Source of the DNA: an uncultured Faecalibacterium sp.
GTDB taxonomy: Bacteria; Bacillota; Clostridia; Oscillospirales; Ruminococcaceae
DNA length: 44,534 bases
NCBI GenBank assembly: GCA_934501115.1
Contig: CAKSTO010000014.1
Span: 1-44,534, forward strand
Direction of reading: 5' to 3'
Under the pieces are notes generated by a model. It was not told where the DNA came from. It saw only the letters and a list, made by a program, of their open reading frames with translations, and ran no database searches. The first letter of the stretch is position 1. Every line of letters begins with the position of its first letter. The position numbers were made by a program, and so were the translations under genes. Below, in pieces: positions 17,833 through 25,824 of this stretch.

Positions 17833-17878
17833 AAAATGCAAACGGCAGCAAAACGACCCTGCAGTGTTGCCTGCCGTT
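17833..17878 (-). terminator. Terminator after the glycerophosphodiesterase gene
   Basis: On the minus strand AACGGCAG (17878-17871) pairs with CTGCCGTT (17848-17841), followed by TGCATTTTC. The loop is long (22 bases). It is just past the gene's stop codon at 17884. The rest of 17670-17832 holds the livK upstream region and no gene I can support. Confidence 0.5.
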
Positions 17879-17883
17879 GAGGA

Positions 17884-19836
17884 TCATGCGGCATCCAGCA
17901 GTTCGTCGGGGCTTTCAATGGCTTCCTCAATGACCTCATCGGTGGAGTCATCCGCTTCTTCGCCCGGCCAGAAGAGGTCGTGGAGGGCATCACGGATCCG
18001 GATCAGACGGTCGTTGGGGCCGGCGTCTTTTAGCAGGAGCTGCTGCACCATTTCCGGCTGATCGGTGATGATGTCATCCACGCCGAGACTCAGCATGCGG
18101 CTGGCGTCCTCCTCCCGGTTGACAGTCCACGCCGAGATCGTTTTGTCACGCTTGTGGATCTGCTGGACCATGCCTGATGTGATAAAAGTGGCTTCTACAC
18201 TGAAGAAATCGGCGGCGGGCAGGTCATAGTAGCTTCCTGCGCCCAGTGCCAGAATATAGCCGGTCACGATCCCGGGGTCAAGCTCCTTTACCCTGCACAG
18301 AGTCTCATAGCTTTGAGAAGTAATGATGCAGTCGTTTTCAAAGCCTTTTTCATGGATGATACGCACAGTTTCGGCCTCCAGATCCGGGGTGGCGGCGCTG
18401 GGCTTGATCTCGATATTCAGCTGGATGCGACCCTTGCACAGATCCAGAACCTCCTCCAGCGTTGGGATCTGCGTTTTGGAGAATCTGGCATCGAACCAGC
18501 GTCCGGCGTCCAGTTTGCGCACTTCGTCATAGGTCAGGTCGTAAATGTTGGCACTGCGGCCTGTGCAGCGGCGCAGGCTGGTATCGTGGGTCACCATCAC
18601 CACACCGTCCTTTGTCATTTGCACATCCAGTTCGGCACGGTCGCTGCCGTGGTCGATGGCCAGTTGAAAGGCGGGCAGAGTATTTTCCGGTGCGGCAGAG
18701 GAATAACCCCGATGAGAGGTGATAATGGGCATTGTGCCGCCCAGCAGAGTACGGATCTCGTCGTCCTCAGGCAGGGCGACATAGACAGCCGAGAGCAGCA
18801 GTGTCAGTGCAGCGGCACCGAGGGCCGCGAAGGCAACGATCCGCCTGCCGCCGGAGCGGCCGCGACTGCAGTCTGCCGATGGCTCCGGCGTAAGGGATGC
18901 GTGCTCCCGCAGACGATCGTAGATCAGTGCAAGGAGGGTGCACTGTGCAAGGGCGATGATGCAGTCGAACAGGAACTGCAGAAAAGGCATTTCTACCAGA
19001 AGCGCAGCACGGGACAGGGCGATCATGGCCTGCGTGCTCTGAAGCCCGACACAAAGGATGATGCCGTACAGCGGCAGAGCGATCACAGCGGCCAGACAGA
19101 GCGCGCGGAGAGCGGCGCTCAGATTCCAGCGCAGCAGGAGCAGAGCGGTGCAGATCATGCGTCTGCGCAGGCAGCGGATGCTCTCTTTTACGGACTGCCA
19201 AAGGCTTTTGCGCTCCAGACAGAACAGGGGCAGAACGGCTGCCCAGAGGACGCACAGCACGGACAGGAGCACACAGATCAGCAGGGAAAGGATATGATAC
19301 CGGGCATTGGCACGGATCACACCCATGATATATTCCGGTACAGCCAACTGCGTAACATAGTTGAAAGCTAGAAAAAAATTCGTGAAGGGGATCAATACGG
19401 CACTGTAGATCAGGATGAGCCAGTTCTGCGGCAGAAGAACATGACGGATATCCCGCAGCGAATCCCGCAGCAGAGGGATGAAGCGGATCTTTCCACCCCG
19501 GCGGGCAGTATCCAGCCCATGGAGCAGGATTGAGAATTCATACAATGCCCAGAACGCTGTCAGGACAGCGATCAGCACAATACAAGCGATAATGGCAGGA
19601 GAGCTGAAGACGTCAGACGCATTGCTGTTGCTCAGGTAGTGTATGGGAGCAAAGCGCAGCGTCAGCGACCAGAGCTGCTGCATCAGCGGCACGAAAAAGA
19701 TGCGTGCGGCACATTTATATAGGATGACCGCAGCCAGCAGCGGCGTTTCGGCGCGGCGGATCAGCACACGGGCCGAGCTTCGGAAGGAACGATAGACCCG
19801 GCTTGCTGATTGAATGGATGTGAAAGTTTTTTTCAA
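17884..19836 (-). CDS. Membrane-anchored glycerophosphodiester phosphodiesterase
   Basis: A protein of about 650 residues. Residues 1-330 carry six or more hydrophobic helices of the GDPD membrane-anchor domain; after another helix (near 345-365, GRRIVAFAALGAAALTLLLS) comes the GDPD domain with TSHRGYSSAAPENTLPAF, ELDVQMTKDGVVMVTHD and LNIEIKPS, which hold the His/Glu/Asp catalytic and metal residues. It cleaves glycerophosphodiesters to glycerol 3-phosphate and an alcohol at the outer face, perhaps from lipid or teichoic acid breakdown. I chose TTG 19836 (LKKTFTSIQ) because AAGAGG is nine bases upstream; a longer frame to 20022 has no site. Confidence 0.88.
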   Translation of the reverse strand: MKKTFTSIQSASRVYRSFRSSARVLIRRAETPLLAAVILYKCAARIFFVPLMQQLWSLTLRFAPIHYLSNSNASDVFSSPAIIACIVLIAVLTAFWALYEFSILLHGLDTARRGGKIRFIPLLRDSLRDIRHVLLPQNWLILIYSAVLIPFTNFFLAFNYVTQLAVPEYIMGVIRANARYHILSLLICVLLSVLCVLWAAVLPLFCLERKSLWQSVKESIRCLRRRMICTALLLLRWNLSAALRALCLAAVIALPLYGIILCVGLQSTQAMIALSRAALLVEMPFLQFLFDCIIALAQCTLLALIYDRLREHASLTPEPSADCSRGRSGGRRIVAFAALGAAALTLLLSAVYVALPEDDEIRTLLGGTMPIITSHRGYSSAAPENTLPAFQLAIDHGSDRAELDVQMTKDGVVMVTHDTSLRRCTGRSANIYDLTYDEVRKLDAGRWFDARFSKTQIPTLEEVLDLCKGRIQLNIEIKPSAATPDLEAETVRIIHEKGFENDCIITSQSYETLCRVKELDPGIVTGYILALGAGSYYDLPAADFFSVEATFITSGMVQQIHKRDKTISAWTVNREEDASRMLSLGVDDIITDQPEMVQQLLLKDAGPNDRLIRIRDALHDLFWPGEEADDSTDEVIEEAIESPDELLDAA

Positions 19837-20107
19837 AATACATGGCCTCTTTTTGCGCTCCGCAGAGCCGGGGGCACCGCAGAATCGATATTTTACGTTT
19901 CTTTTATAATTCCATAACATAGTGTAACATAAAACAGGAGAAAAAGAAATGTGCCCTGCAGGGGCACAATCACCAAAAATGAAAAGGATTTTTTGATGTG
20001 TCCACGGAGAGAAAACACGCACTACATAAGGGAAAACGAAGTGGCGTTAAAAATTTGGAGAACAGACTGATACAGATGTTGAGTTGTATGGACTTTTATG
20101 GAATCCC

Positions 20108-20136
20108 TTGCATTTTTATGGAAAATTCAGTATAAT
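20108..20136 (+). promoter_or_regulatory. Promoter of the carboxyltransferase operon
   Basis: TTGCAT (20108-20113) and TATAAT (20131-20136) are 17 bases apart. Transcription would begin near 20143, giving a 39-base leader with AGGAGG. The divergent gap 19837-20107 otherwise holds a small hairpin (GTGCCC/GGGCAC, 19951-19967) and no gene. Confidence 0.75.
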
Positions 20137-20181
20137 AAAACCAATTTTGAAAGCTCACACAGACAACCAGGAGGTCTTATC

Positions 20182-21501
20182 ATGGCTTCAAAGATCAACA
20201 AGGGAGAAATCCTCGCCAAGTTTTTTGATGACGGGGAATACACTGCGCTGTTTGCTGATGGCGCGGTGAGCGCTGGCTGCGGCTATGCGGCAGGCCAGCA
20301 GGCTTACGCTGTTTATCAGAACGGTGAAGCTGTTACCGTAAAGGACGTCGAAAAGAACATCAAGGTTCTGGAGATGGCTGCCCAGACCGGCTGCCCGGTC
20401 GTTACGTTCTACAACTCCGTTGGCGCAAAGCTGGCCGAGGGTCTGGACGTCCTGACCGCAACTGCAAAGCTGAACGCACAGATCGCAAAGGTCTCCGGCG
20501 TTGTGCCGCAGGTGGCTGTGGTTCTGGGTGTGTGCGGCGGCACCAGCGCTTTGAGCGCTGCCAATGCGGACGTCTGCATCATGGCTGAGGGTGCAGAGCT
20601 GTTCTTCACGGCTCCGTTCACCTCCGCTGCCAAGGGCGACAAAGTGGCGGACGCCGGTTCGGCAGCTGCCGCTGCAAAGGCCGGCGTTGCCGCCATCGTT
20701 GCCGCGACTGCCGAGGAAGCTGCCGAAAAGGCTGCCCATATCGTGGGTCTGCTGCCGGCCAATAACCTGACCGGCCCTGCGATCTTTGAGTTCGAGCAGC
20801 CCGCCGAGGCTCTGGCCGCCGGTGCAGAGCCTGCAAAGGCTGCTGCCGCTGTGATCGACAAAGACAGCGCCGTGGAGCTGTATGCAGGCTTTGGCAAGTC
20901 CGTTTACACGGCATTCGCCACAGCCGGCGGCAATGCCGTGGGTGTTGTGGCTACCGGCAAGAACCTGTGCCATAACTGTGTGGCCAAGGCTTCCCGCTTT
21001 GTCCGTCTGTGTGACGCCTTCAGCGTACCGGTGATCACCATTGTAAACACCGAGGGCTTCGTGCCCAGCGCATCTGATGATATTGCAGGCGGCATCCGCG
21101 AGGCCGCCCGTCTGGCTGCCACCTATGCGGACGCCACCACTGCCAAGGTCACGGTTCTGGCTGGCAAGGCAGTAGGCCCCGTCTATACCGCACTGGCCGC
21201 TGCAGACCTGCGCATCGCCGTGGATGGCTGTGTCGTCAGCGCACTGGAGCCCAGTGCCGCGGTCAGCGTTCTGTACAAGGACGAGATCGACGCATCGGAC
21301 AACATCATTGCAGCTACCAACGCGAAGGCCGCTGCCTATACGGCCGAGGTGTGTTCCGCAGCCAATGCTGTAGTGTCCGGTGCGGCTGACATGGTCTGCA
21401 ATGCTGCAAATGTCCGTGCGAGCGTTGTGGCTGCGCTGGAACTGCTGAGCACCAAGCGTGCTGCCCGCCTGCCCAAGAAGCACGGCAATATGGCGCTGTA
21501 A
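20182..21501 (+). CDS. Carboxyltransferase subunit, 12S/MmdA-like, divergent
   Basis: A 439-residue protein starting at ATG 20182 behind AGGAGG. It follows the two crotonase-like halves of acyl-CoA carboxyltransferases: AAQTGCPVVTFYNSVGAKLAEG, VLGVCGGTSALSAANADVCI and, in the second half, FGKSVYTAFATAGGNAVGVV, ASRFVRLCDAFSVPVITIVN and YADATTAKVTVLAGKAVGPV-type sequence. It is shorter than usual (about 510) and Ala-rich, and several Gly/Tyr residues of the CoA pocket differ from MmdA. The likely role is carboxyl transfer between an acyl-CoA and biotin on the next gene's product. The acyl-CoA is unknown. No biotin carboxylase or sodium-pump subunit is nearby. Confidence 0.8.
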   Translation: MASKINKGEILAKFFDDGEYTALFADGAVSAGCGYAAGQQAYAVYQNGEAVTVKDVEKNIKVLEMAAQTGCPVVTFYNSVGAKLAEGLDVLTATAKLNAQIAKVSGVVPQVAVVLGVCGGTSALSAANADVCIMAEGAELFFTAPFTSAAKGDKVADAGSAAAAAKAGVAAIVAATAEEAAEKAAHIVGLLPANNLTGPAIFEFEQPAEALAAGAEPAKAAAAVIDKDSAVELYAGFGKSVYTAFATAGGNAVGVVATGKNLCHNCVAKASRFVRLCDAFSVPVITIVNTEGFVPSASDDIAGGIREAARLAATYADATTAKVTVLAGKAVGPVYTALAAADLRIAVDGCVVSALEPSAAVSVLYKDEIDASDNIIAATNAKAAAYTAEVCSAANAVVSGAADMVCNAANVRASVVAALELLSTKRAARLPKKHGNMAL

Positions 21502-21552
21502 TCGTCTGAATTTACATTTATAGGATACGATTTTGATTTGGAGGATTCTTCC

Positions 21553-21930
21553 ATGAAGTACTACAATATTACCGTCAATGGCGTTGCTTACAGCGTTTCT
21601 GTTGAAGAGACTGCCGCAGGTGCAGCTCCTGTTGCTGCTGCTCCCGCTGCCCCTGCAGCTCCTAAGGCTGCTCCGGCTCCCGTTGCTGCTCCCAAGGCTG
21701 CTGCCGGTGCTGCTGGTGCAGTCTCCGTTAAGGCTCCCATGCCCGGCAACATTCTGGATGTCAAGGTCAGCGCCGGTGCATCTGTGAAGGCCGGCGACGT
21801 GCTGGTCATTCTGGAGGCTATGAAGATGGAGAACGAGATCCTGGCTCCTCAGGATGGCACGGTTGCATCCGTCAACGTGAACAAGGGCGACACCGTCAAC
21901 TCCGGTGACGTTCTGGTTTCCATGAACTAA
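21553..21930 (+). CDS. Biotin carboxyl carrier protein
   Basis: A 125-residue carrier starting at ATG 21553 behind TTGGAGG. Residues 1-22 form a short beta-rich head (MKYYNITVNGVAYSVSVEET), residues 23-58 a mobile Ala/Pro linker, and residues 60-125 a biotinyl domain. The biotin-accepting lysine is K91 in EAMKMENEI. It would shuttle carboxyl groups between the flanking 12S-like and 5S-like subunits, as the 1.3S subunit does in transcarboxylase or the gamma/delta carriers do in decarboxylases. Confidence 0.93.
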   Translation: MKYYNITVNGVAYSVSVEETAAGAAPVAAAPAAPAAPKAAPAPVAAPKAAAGAAGAVSVKAPMPGNILDVKVSAGASVKAGDVLVILEAMKMENEILAPQDGTVASVNVNKGDTVNSGDVLVSMN

Positions 21931-21946
21931 GGGAGAGGTGACAATC

Positions 21947-23350
21947 ATGGCCAAAAAGCCGATCAAGGTTACCGAGGTTGTCCTGCGCGACGCCCATCAG
22001 TCTCTGCTGGCTACCCGCATGACGATGGATGAGATGCGTCCCATCCTGCCTGAGATGGATAAAATCAACTACTTCTCCGTGGAGTGCTGGGGCGGCGCTA
22101 CCTTTGACAGCTGCATCCGCTTCCTGGACGAAGACCCGTGGGAGCGCCTGCGCATCCTGCGCAAGGAGCTGCCCCATCAGAAGCTGCAGATGCTGTTCCG
22201 CGGTCAGAATATGCTGGGCTACCGCCCCTATGCGGATGACGCGGTCGAGTATTTTGTGCAGAAGTCTGTTGCCAACGGCATCGACGTTATCCGCATTTTT
22301 GATGCACTGAACGACCCCCGCAATCTGCAGACTGCCATTAAGGCAGCCAACAAGGAGGGCGCTCATGTGCAGGGCTGCATCAGCTACACCCTGAGCCCGG
22401 TGCACAACAACGAGTATTTTGCAAGCTATGCCAAGACTCTGGAAGAGATGGGCGCAAATTCCATCTGCATCAAGGATATGGCTGGCCTGCTGACCCCCTA
22501 TACCTGCTATGATCTGGTCAAGAAGCTGAAGGAGACGGTCAGCATCCCGGTTGACATCCACAGCCACTACACCGCAGGTCTGGCTTCCATGTCCATCCTG
22601 AAGGGCATTGAGGCAGGTGCCGACATTATCGATACCGCGATGAGCCCTCTGAGTCTGGGCACCAGCCACATGCCTACCGAGAGTCTGGTCGCTGCCCTGC
22701 AGGGCACCGATTATGACACCGGTCTGGATCTGAAGCAGCTGAATGTCGTCCGCGCATATTTTGCAAAACTGCGCGAGAAGTACATTGCCAACGGTCAGAT
22801 CAGCCCCAAGTCTTTGGGCGTCGATGCCAACACCCTGCTGTATCAGGTGCCGGGCGGCATGTTCTCCAACATGCTCAAGCAGCTGAAGGATGCCGGCAAG
22901 GAAGACAAGCTGGATGAAGTGCTGGCCGAGATCCCCCGCGTCCGTGAGGATGCAGGCTACCCGCCGCTGGTCACCCCCACCAGCCAGATCGTCGGCACGC
23001 AGGCCGTGTTCAACGTTATTCTGGGCGAGCGCTACAAGATGGTCACGAAGGAGTTCAAGGGTCTGGTCCACGGCGACTACGGCAAGACCCCCGCTCCCAT
23101 CAAGCCGGAGTTCACAAAGAAGATCCTCGGCGATGAGCAGCCCATCACCTGCCGCTTTGCCGATACGCTGGCTCCGGAGATGGACAAGCTGAAGGCAGAG
23201 GCTGCCAAGTGGGCAACGCAGGAAGAAGACGTGCTGACTTACGCGATGTTCCCGCAGGTTGCACCCAAGTTCTTTGAGAAGCGCAATGCAAAGAAGCAGG
23301 GTGTTGACAGCGATCACGTGGATTATACCAATCAGTCCCATCCTGTCTGA
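21947..23350 (+). CDS. Carboxyltransferase subunit, 5S/OadA-like (pyruvate/oxaloacetate)
   Basis: A 467-residue TIM-barrel carboxyltransferase of the pyruvate carboxylase/OadA family. ATG 21947 follows GGAGAGG. The metal site is in LRDAHQSLLATRM and DIHSHYTAG, and the lysine usually carbamylated is in CIKDMAGLLTP. Residues 310-467 are the conserved PYC_OADA domain (GGMFSNMLKQL, HGDYGKTPAPI). It lacks a C-terminal biotinyl domain, like the 5S subunit of Propionibacterium transcarboxylase. It would move the carboxyl group between carboxybiotin and pyruvate, giving oxaloacetate or the reverse. Confidence 0.92.
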   Translation: MAKKPIKVTEVVLRDAHQSLLATRMTMDEMRPILPEMDKINYFSVECWGGATFDSCIRFLDEDPWERLRILRKELPHQKLQMLFRGQNMLGYRPYADDAVEYFVQKSVANGIDVIRIFDALNDPRNLQTAIKAANKEGAHVQGCISYTLSPVHNNEYFASYAKTLEEMGANSICIKDMAGLLTPYTCYDLVKKLKETVSIPVDIHSHYTAGLASMSILKGIEAGADIIDTAMSPLSLGTSHMPTESLVAALQGTDYDTGLDLKQLNVVRAYFAKLREKYIANGQISPKSLGVDANTLLYQVPGGMFSNMLKQLKDAGKEDKLDEVLAEIPRVREDAGYPPLVTPTSQIVGTQAVFNVILGERYKMVTKEFKGLVHGDYGKTPAPIKPEFTKKILGDEQPITCRFADTLAPEMDKLKAEAAKWATQEEDVLTYAMFPQVAPKFFEKRNAKKQGVDSDHVDYTNQSHPV

Positions 23351-23364
23351 TCGGTTTTGCAGAG

Positions 23365-23395
23365 AGCTTCCCGCCTTGTGCGGGAGGCTTTTTTG
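23365..23395 (+). terminator. Terminator of the carboxyltransferase operon
   Basis: AGCTTCCCGC (23365-23374) pairs with GCGGGAGGCT (23380-23389), with one G-U, followed by a run of T. Confidence 0.9.
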
Positions 23396-23490
23396 CATCT
23401 TCGAGCAGCTCCATCGGTGCTGCCTCACGCCGGAGAGAGCTTTTATAAGAAACAGGACGACGAATATCAAGGGATCGGAGCGGAAGAAGC

Positions 23491-23832
23491 ATGAGAAAGA
23501 TCGAAGCGCAGGCACTTGTTGGGTTTACAGACAGAGACTACCAGATGAACCTTGGTGTTTCAAAGGAGGAGTTTGCACAGATGCTGGATGCACTGGAGCA
23601 GGCTTACTTCAAAGAACACAAGCGCAGGCTGCGCTCCACCAAACTTACCATGGAGGACAAACTGATCCTTACTTTGATTTATCGCCATGAGTACCGCAGC
23701 ATGGACAGCGTTGCCAGCGAGTACGAGGTCTCCCGCGACACCGTTGCAGATAATATCCATTGGGTGGAGCAGACCCTGCTGAATGCAGATCTGCTTACGA
23801 GCAGTGTTACCTGCGTATACAAAACAAATTGA
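23491..23832 (+). CDS. Orphan transposase-type helix-turn-helix protein
   Basis: A 113-residue protein starting at ATG 23491 behind GGAGCGGAAG. Residues 45-95 (LTMEDKLILTLIYRHEYRSM, then VASEYEVSRDTVADNIHWVE) match the HTH_Tnp_4 DNA-binding domain found at the N-terminus of IS5-group transposases. There is no DDE catalytic part after it and no inverted repeats around it, so it is either a truncated remnant or a domesticated DNA-binding protein. The intact frame and own terminator leave the second possibility open. Confidence 0.7.
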   Translation: MRKIEAQALVGFTDRDYQMNLGVSKEEFAQMLDALEQAYFKEHKRRLRSTKLTMEDKLILTLIYRHEYRSMDSVASEYEVSRDTVADNIHWVEQTLLNADLLTSSVTCVYKTN

Positions 23833-23838
23833 GCACAC

Positions 23839-23878
23839 GCCCCAAAGCAGGATCGAAAGATTTTGCTCTGGGGCTTTT
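23839..23878 (+). terminator. Terminator after the HTH gene
   Basis: GCCCCAAAGCA (23839-23849) pairs with TGCTCTGGGGC (23864-23874), one mismatch, followed by TTTT. Confidence 0.75.
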
Positions 23879-23933
23879 GTGCATACAGGCGTCCATTCCT
23901 GACGCATGAAGCCCGGATCGATTGTACTGCACC

Positions 23934-23962
23934 TTGAATTTTTTCGGAAAGAATAGTAAAAT
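23934..23962 (+). promoter_or_regulatory. Promoter of the yicC-to-thiN block
   Basis: TTGAAT (23934-23939) and TAAAAT (23957-23962) are 17 bases apart, about 100 bases before yicC. The leader has a short stem around GGGTGTGTGTACCC. Confidence 0.65.
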
Positions 23963-24061
23963 GATGCTATATGTATCGTAACATGGGTGTGTGTACCCCA
24001 AAGCGGATACATATACGAAAATTGAAACATCAAATGCAGCAATGGATCAACAGGAGGACGT

Positions 24062-24940
24062 ATGATTTTAAGTATGACCGGCTTCGGCCGGGGGACTGCT
24101 GTATGCAGCGGACGCGAGATCACCGTAGAGCTGCGCAGCGTGAATTCCCGCTACTTCGAGTATTCTTCTCGCATTCCCCGCACCTGCAGTTATCTGGACA
24201 GCCGCCTGAAAAAGCAGCTCAATGAGCGCATTACCCGCGGCAAGGTAGAACTGAGCATGACCATCCAGAATGTGGACACTGCCGACACCGTCGTCACAGT
24301 CAATATGGAGCTTGCCCGAAGCTACCAGCAGGCGATGCGGGATATCTCGGAGCGGCTTGGCGTGAAAAACGATATCTCTTCCAGCGTCCTGACCCGCTTT
24401 CCGGATGTTCTGGCTGCCCGTCATGCTGATGTGGACGAGGAACAGTTGTGGAAGGATGTTTCTGCCGTCACGGCACAGGCGCTGGATCGTTTTGTGGAGA
24501 TGCGTGCTGCCGAGGGCGCCAAGATGAAGTCAGATGTGGAGAATCGCCTGAGCTTCCTTGAAGAGTGCGTCGGCAAGGTGGAGACTCTGAGCGCAGGCCG
24601 GGTGGAGGCCTACACCAACCGTCTATACGAAAAGCTCAAGGTCATTCTGGAGGATCGTGAGATCGATGATGCCCGTGTGCTGACCGAGGCTGCGATCTTT
24701 GGCGACAAAACCGCTGTGGATGAGGAGACCGTCCGCCTGCGCAGTCATATCTCCCAGTATCGTGAGATTCTCCAGCTGAATGAGCCGGTAGGGCGTAAGC
24801 TGGATTTTCTGACGCAGGAACTGAATCGTGAGACCAATACGATCGGCTCCAAGTGTCAGGATCTGGATATCACCCGCATTGTGGTGGATATGAAGGCAGA
24901 GATCGAGAAGATCCGTGAACAGATCCAGAATCTGGAATAA
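24062..24940 (+). CDS. yicC: YicC/YloC-family endoribonuclease
   Basis: A 292-residue protein starting at ATG 24062 behind AGGAGG. It starts MILSMTGFGRG and has the family segments ELRSVNSRYFEYSSRIPR and, at the C-terminus, LDFLTQELNRETNTIGSK and VVDMKAEIEKIREQIQNLE. The family is a conserved endoribonuclease linked to stress survival. It is the first gene of the conserved Firmicutes block yicC-remA-gmk. The length is normal (about 290). Confidence 0.95.
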   Translation: MILSMTGFGRGTAVCSGREITVELRSVNSRYFEYSSRIPRTCSYLDSRLKKQLNERITRGKVELSMTIQNVDTADTVVTVNMELARSYQQAMRDISERLGVKNDISSSVLTRFPDVLAARHADVDEEQLWKDVSAVTAQALDRFVEMRAAEGAKMKSDVENRLSFLEECVGKVETLSAGRVEAYTNRLYEKLKVILEDREIDDARVLTEAAIFGDKTAVDEETVRLRSHISQYREILQLNEPVGRKLDFLTQELNRETNTIGSKCQDLDITRIVVDMKAEIEKIREQIQNLE

Positions 24941-24963
24941 CACAGCAGCTTTCGGAGGAATTT

Positions 24964-25242
24964 ATGAAGCTGATCAATATCGGGTTTGGCAATATGGTCA
25001 GTGCAGGCCGTGTGGTGGCCGTGGTCAGTCCGGATTCCGCGCCGGTCAAGCGCCTTGTTAAGGAGGCCCGGGAGCGTGGGATGCTGATCGATGCGTCCTA
25101 CGGGCGCAGCACCCGCGCGGTGCTCATCATGGATTCCGATCACGTGGTGCTCTCGGCGCTCCAGCCGGAAACGGTTGCCAACCGCGCGGCAGGGCAGGAG
25201 AGCAGGATGACGACAGAGGAGGAACAGCCCCATGGCGAATGA
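24964..25242 (+). CDS. remA: RemA-family DNA-binding regulator (DUF370)
   Basis: A 92-residue protein behind GGAGGAATTT at ATG 24964. The core MKLINIGFGNMVSAGRVVAV and GMLIDASYGRSTRAVLIMDS is typical of RemA, which in Bacillus binds DNA as a ring and activates matrix and other genes. Its target here is unknown. The end overlaps gmk by 11 bases. The tail (about residues 75-92) is acidic and variable, as in relatives. Confidence 0.93.
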   Translation: MKLINIGFGNMVSAGRVVAVVSPDSAPVKRLVKEARERGMLIDASYGRSTRAVLIMDSDHVVLSALQPETVANRAAGQESRMTTEEEQPHGE

Positions 25243-25804
25243 TAAGTATCTGTTTGTGGTTTCCGGTGCGGCAGGCACCGGCAAGGATAGCGTGGTCAAG
25301 GCACTGCGCGAGGCACATCCGGAGATCGAAAAGACCGTCTCGGCCACCACGCGTGCCCCGCGCCCCGGTGAGCAGGAGGGTGTGGACTACTACTACCGCA
25401 CCCGTGAGCAGTTCCAGAAACTGATCGAGACCGATCAGGTGGTGGAGCACAATTTTTACAACGGCAATTACTATGGCACCCTGCGCGAAGAGGTGGATAA
25501 GCGCATCGCTGCACAGAAGGTGGTCGTTCTGGTCATCGATGTGCACGGCGCTGAGAACATCCGTCGGATGTTCCCGGGGGCGACCACGGTCTTTCTGCTG
25601 CCGCCCTCGGTGGAGGAGCTGGAACGCCGTCTGCGCGGCCGCGGCACCGAGACCGAGGACAGCATTCAGGAACGTCTTGCTACGGCCCGGCAGGAGCTGG
25701 CCCAGCAGGATAAATTCACCCTGAAGCTGGTCAACGACCAGGTCGATACCTGCGCCGATGCACTGTATGAGGCAATCTGCCGCCGCATCGGAAGCGCAGA
25801 ATAA
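25232..25804 (+). CDS. gmk: Guanylate kinase
   Basis: A 190-residue nucleotide kinase making GDP from GMP and ATP. P-loop SGAAGTGKDS near residues 8-17; GMP-binding segment VSATTRAPRPGEQEGVDYYY; EHNFYNGNYYGT. The start overlaps the remA end. In most Firmicutes rpoZ (omega subunit) and coaBC follow; here priA follows after 20 bases. Confidence 0.96.
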   Translation: MANDKYLFVVSGAAGTGKDSVVKALREAHPEIEKTVSATTRAPRPGEQEGVDYYYRTREQFQKLIETDQVVEHNFYNGNYYGTLREEVDKRIAAQKVVVLVIDVHGAENIRRMFPGATTVFLLPPSVEELERRLRGRGTETEDSIQERLATARQELAQQDKFTLKLVNDQVDTCADALYEAICRRIGSAE

Positions 25805-25824
25805 TATTTGAAGGAGCTGGACGA

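Noticed and set aside
19951..19967. GTGCCC/GGGCAC hairpin as terminator of the phosphodiesterase
   Set aside because: It lies upstream of that gene's start on the minus strand, so it cannot be its 3' terminator; role unclear.
20188..21966. Minus-strand frame opposite the carboxyltransferase genes
   Set aside because: Ser/Gly/Cys-rich antisense product with no family match; the plus strand has three good genes with ribosome binding sites.
24964..25804. rpoZ hidden between gmk and priA
   Set aside because: The gap is only 20 bases and no overlapping frame shows omega-subunit sequence.
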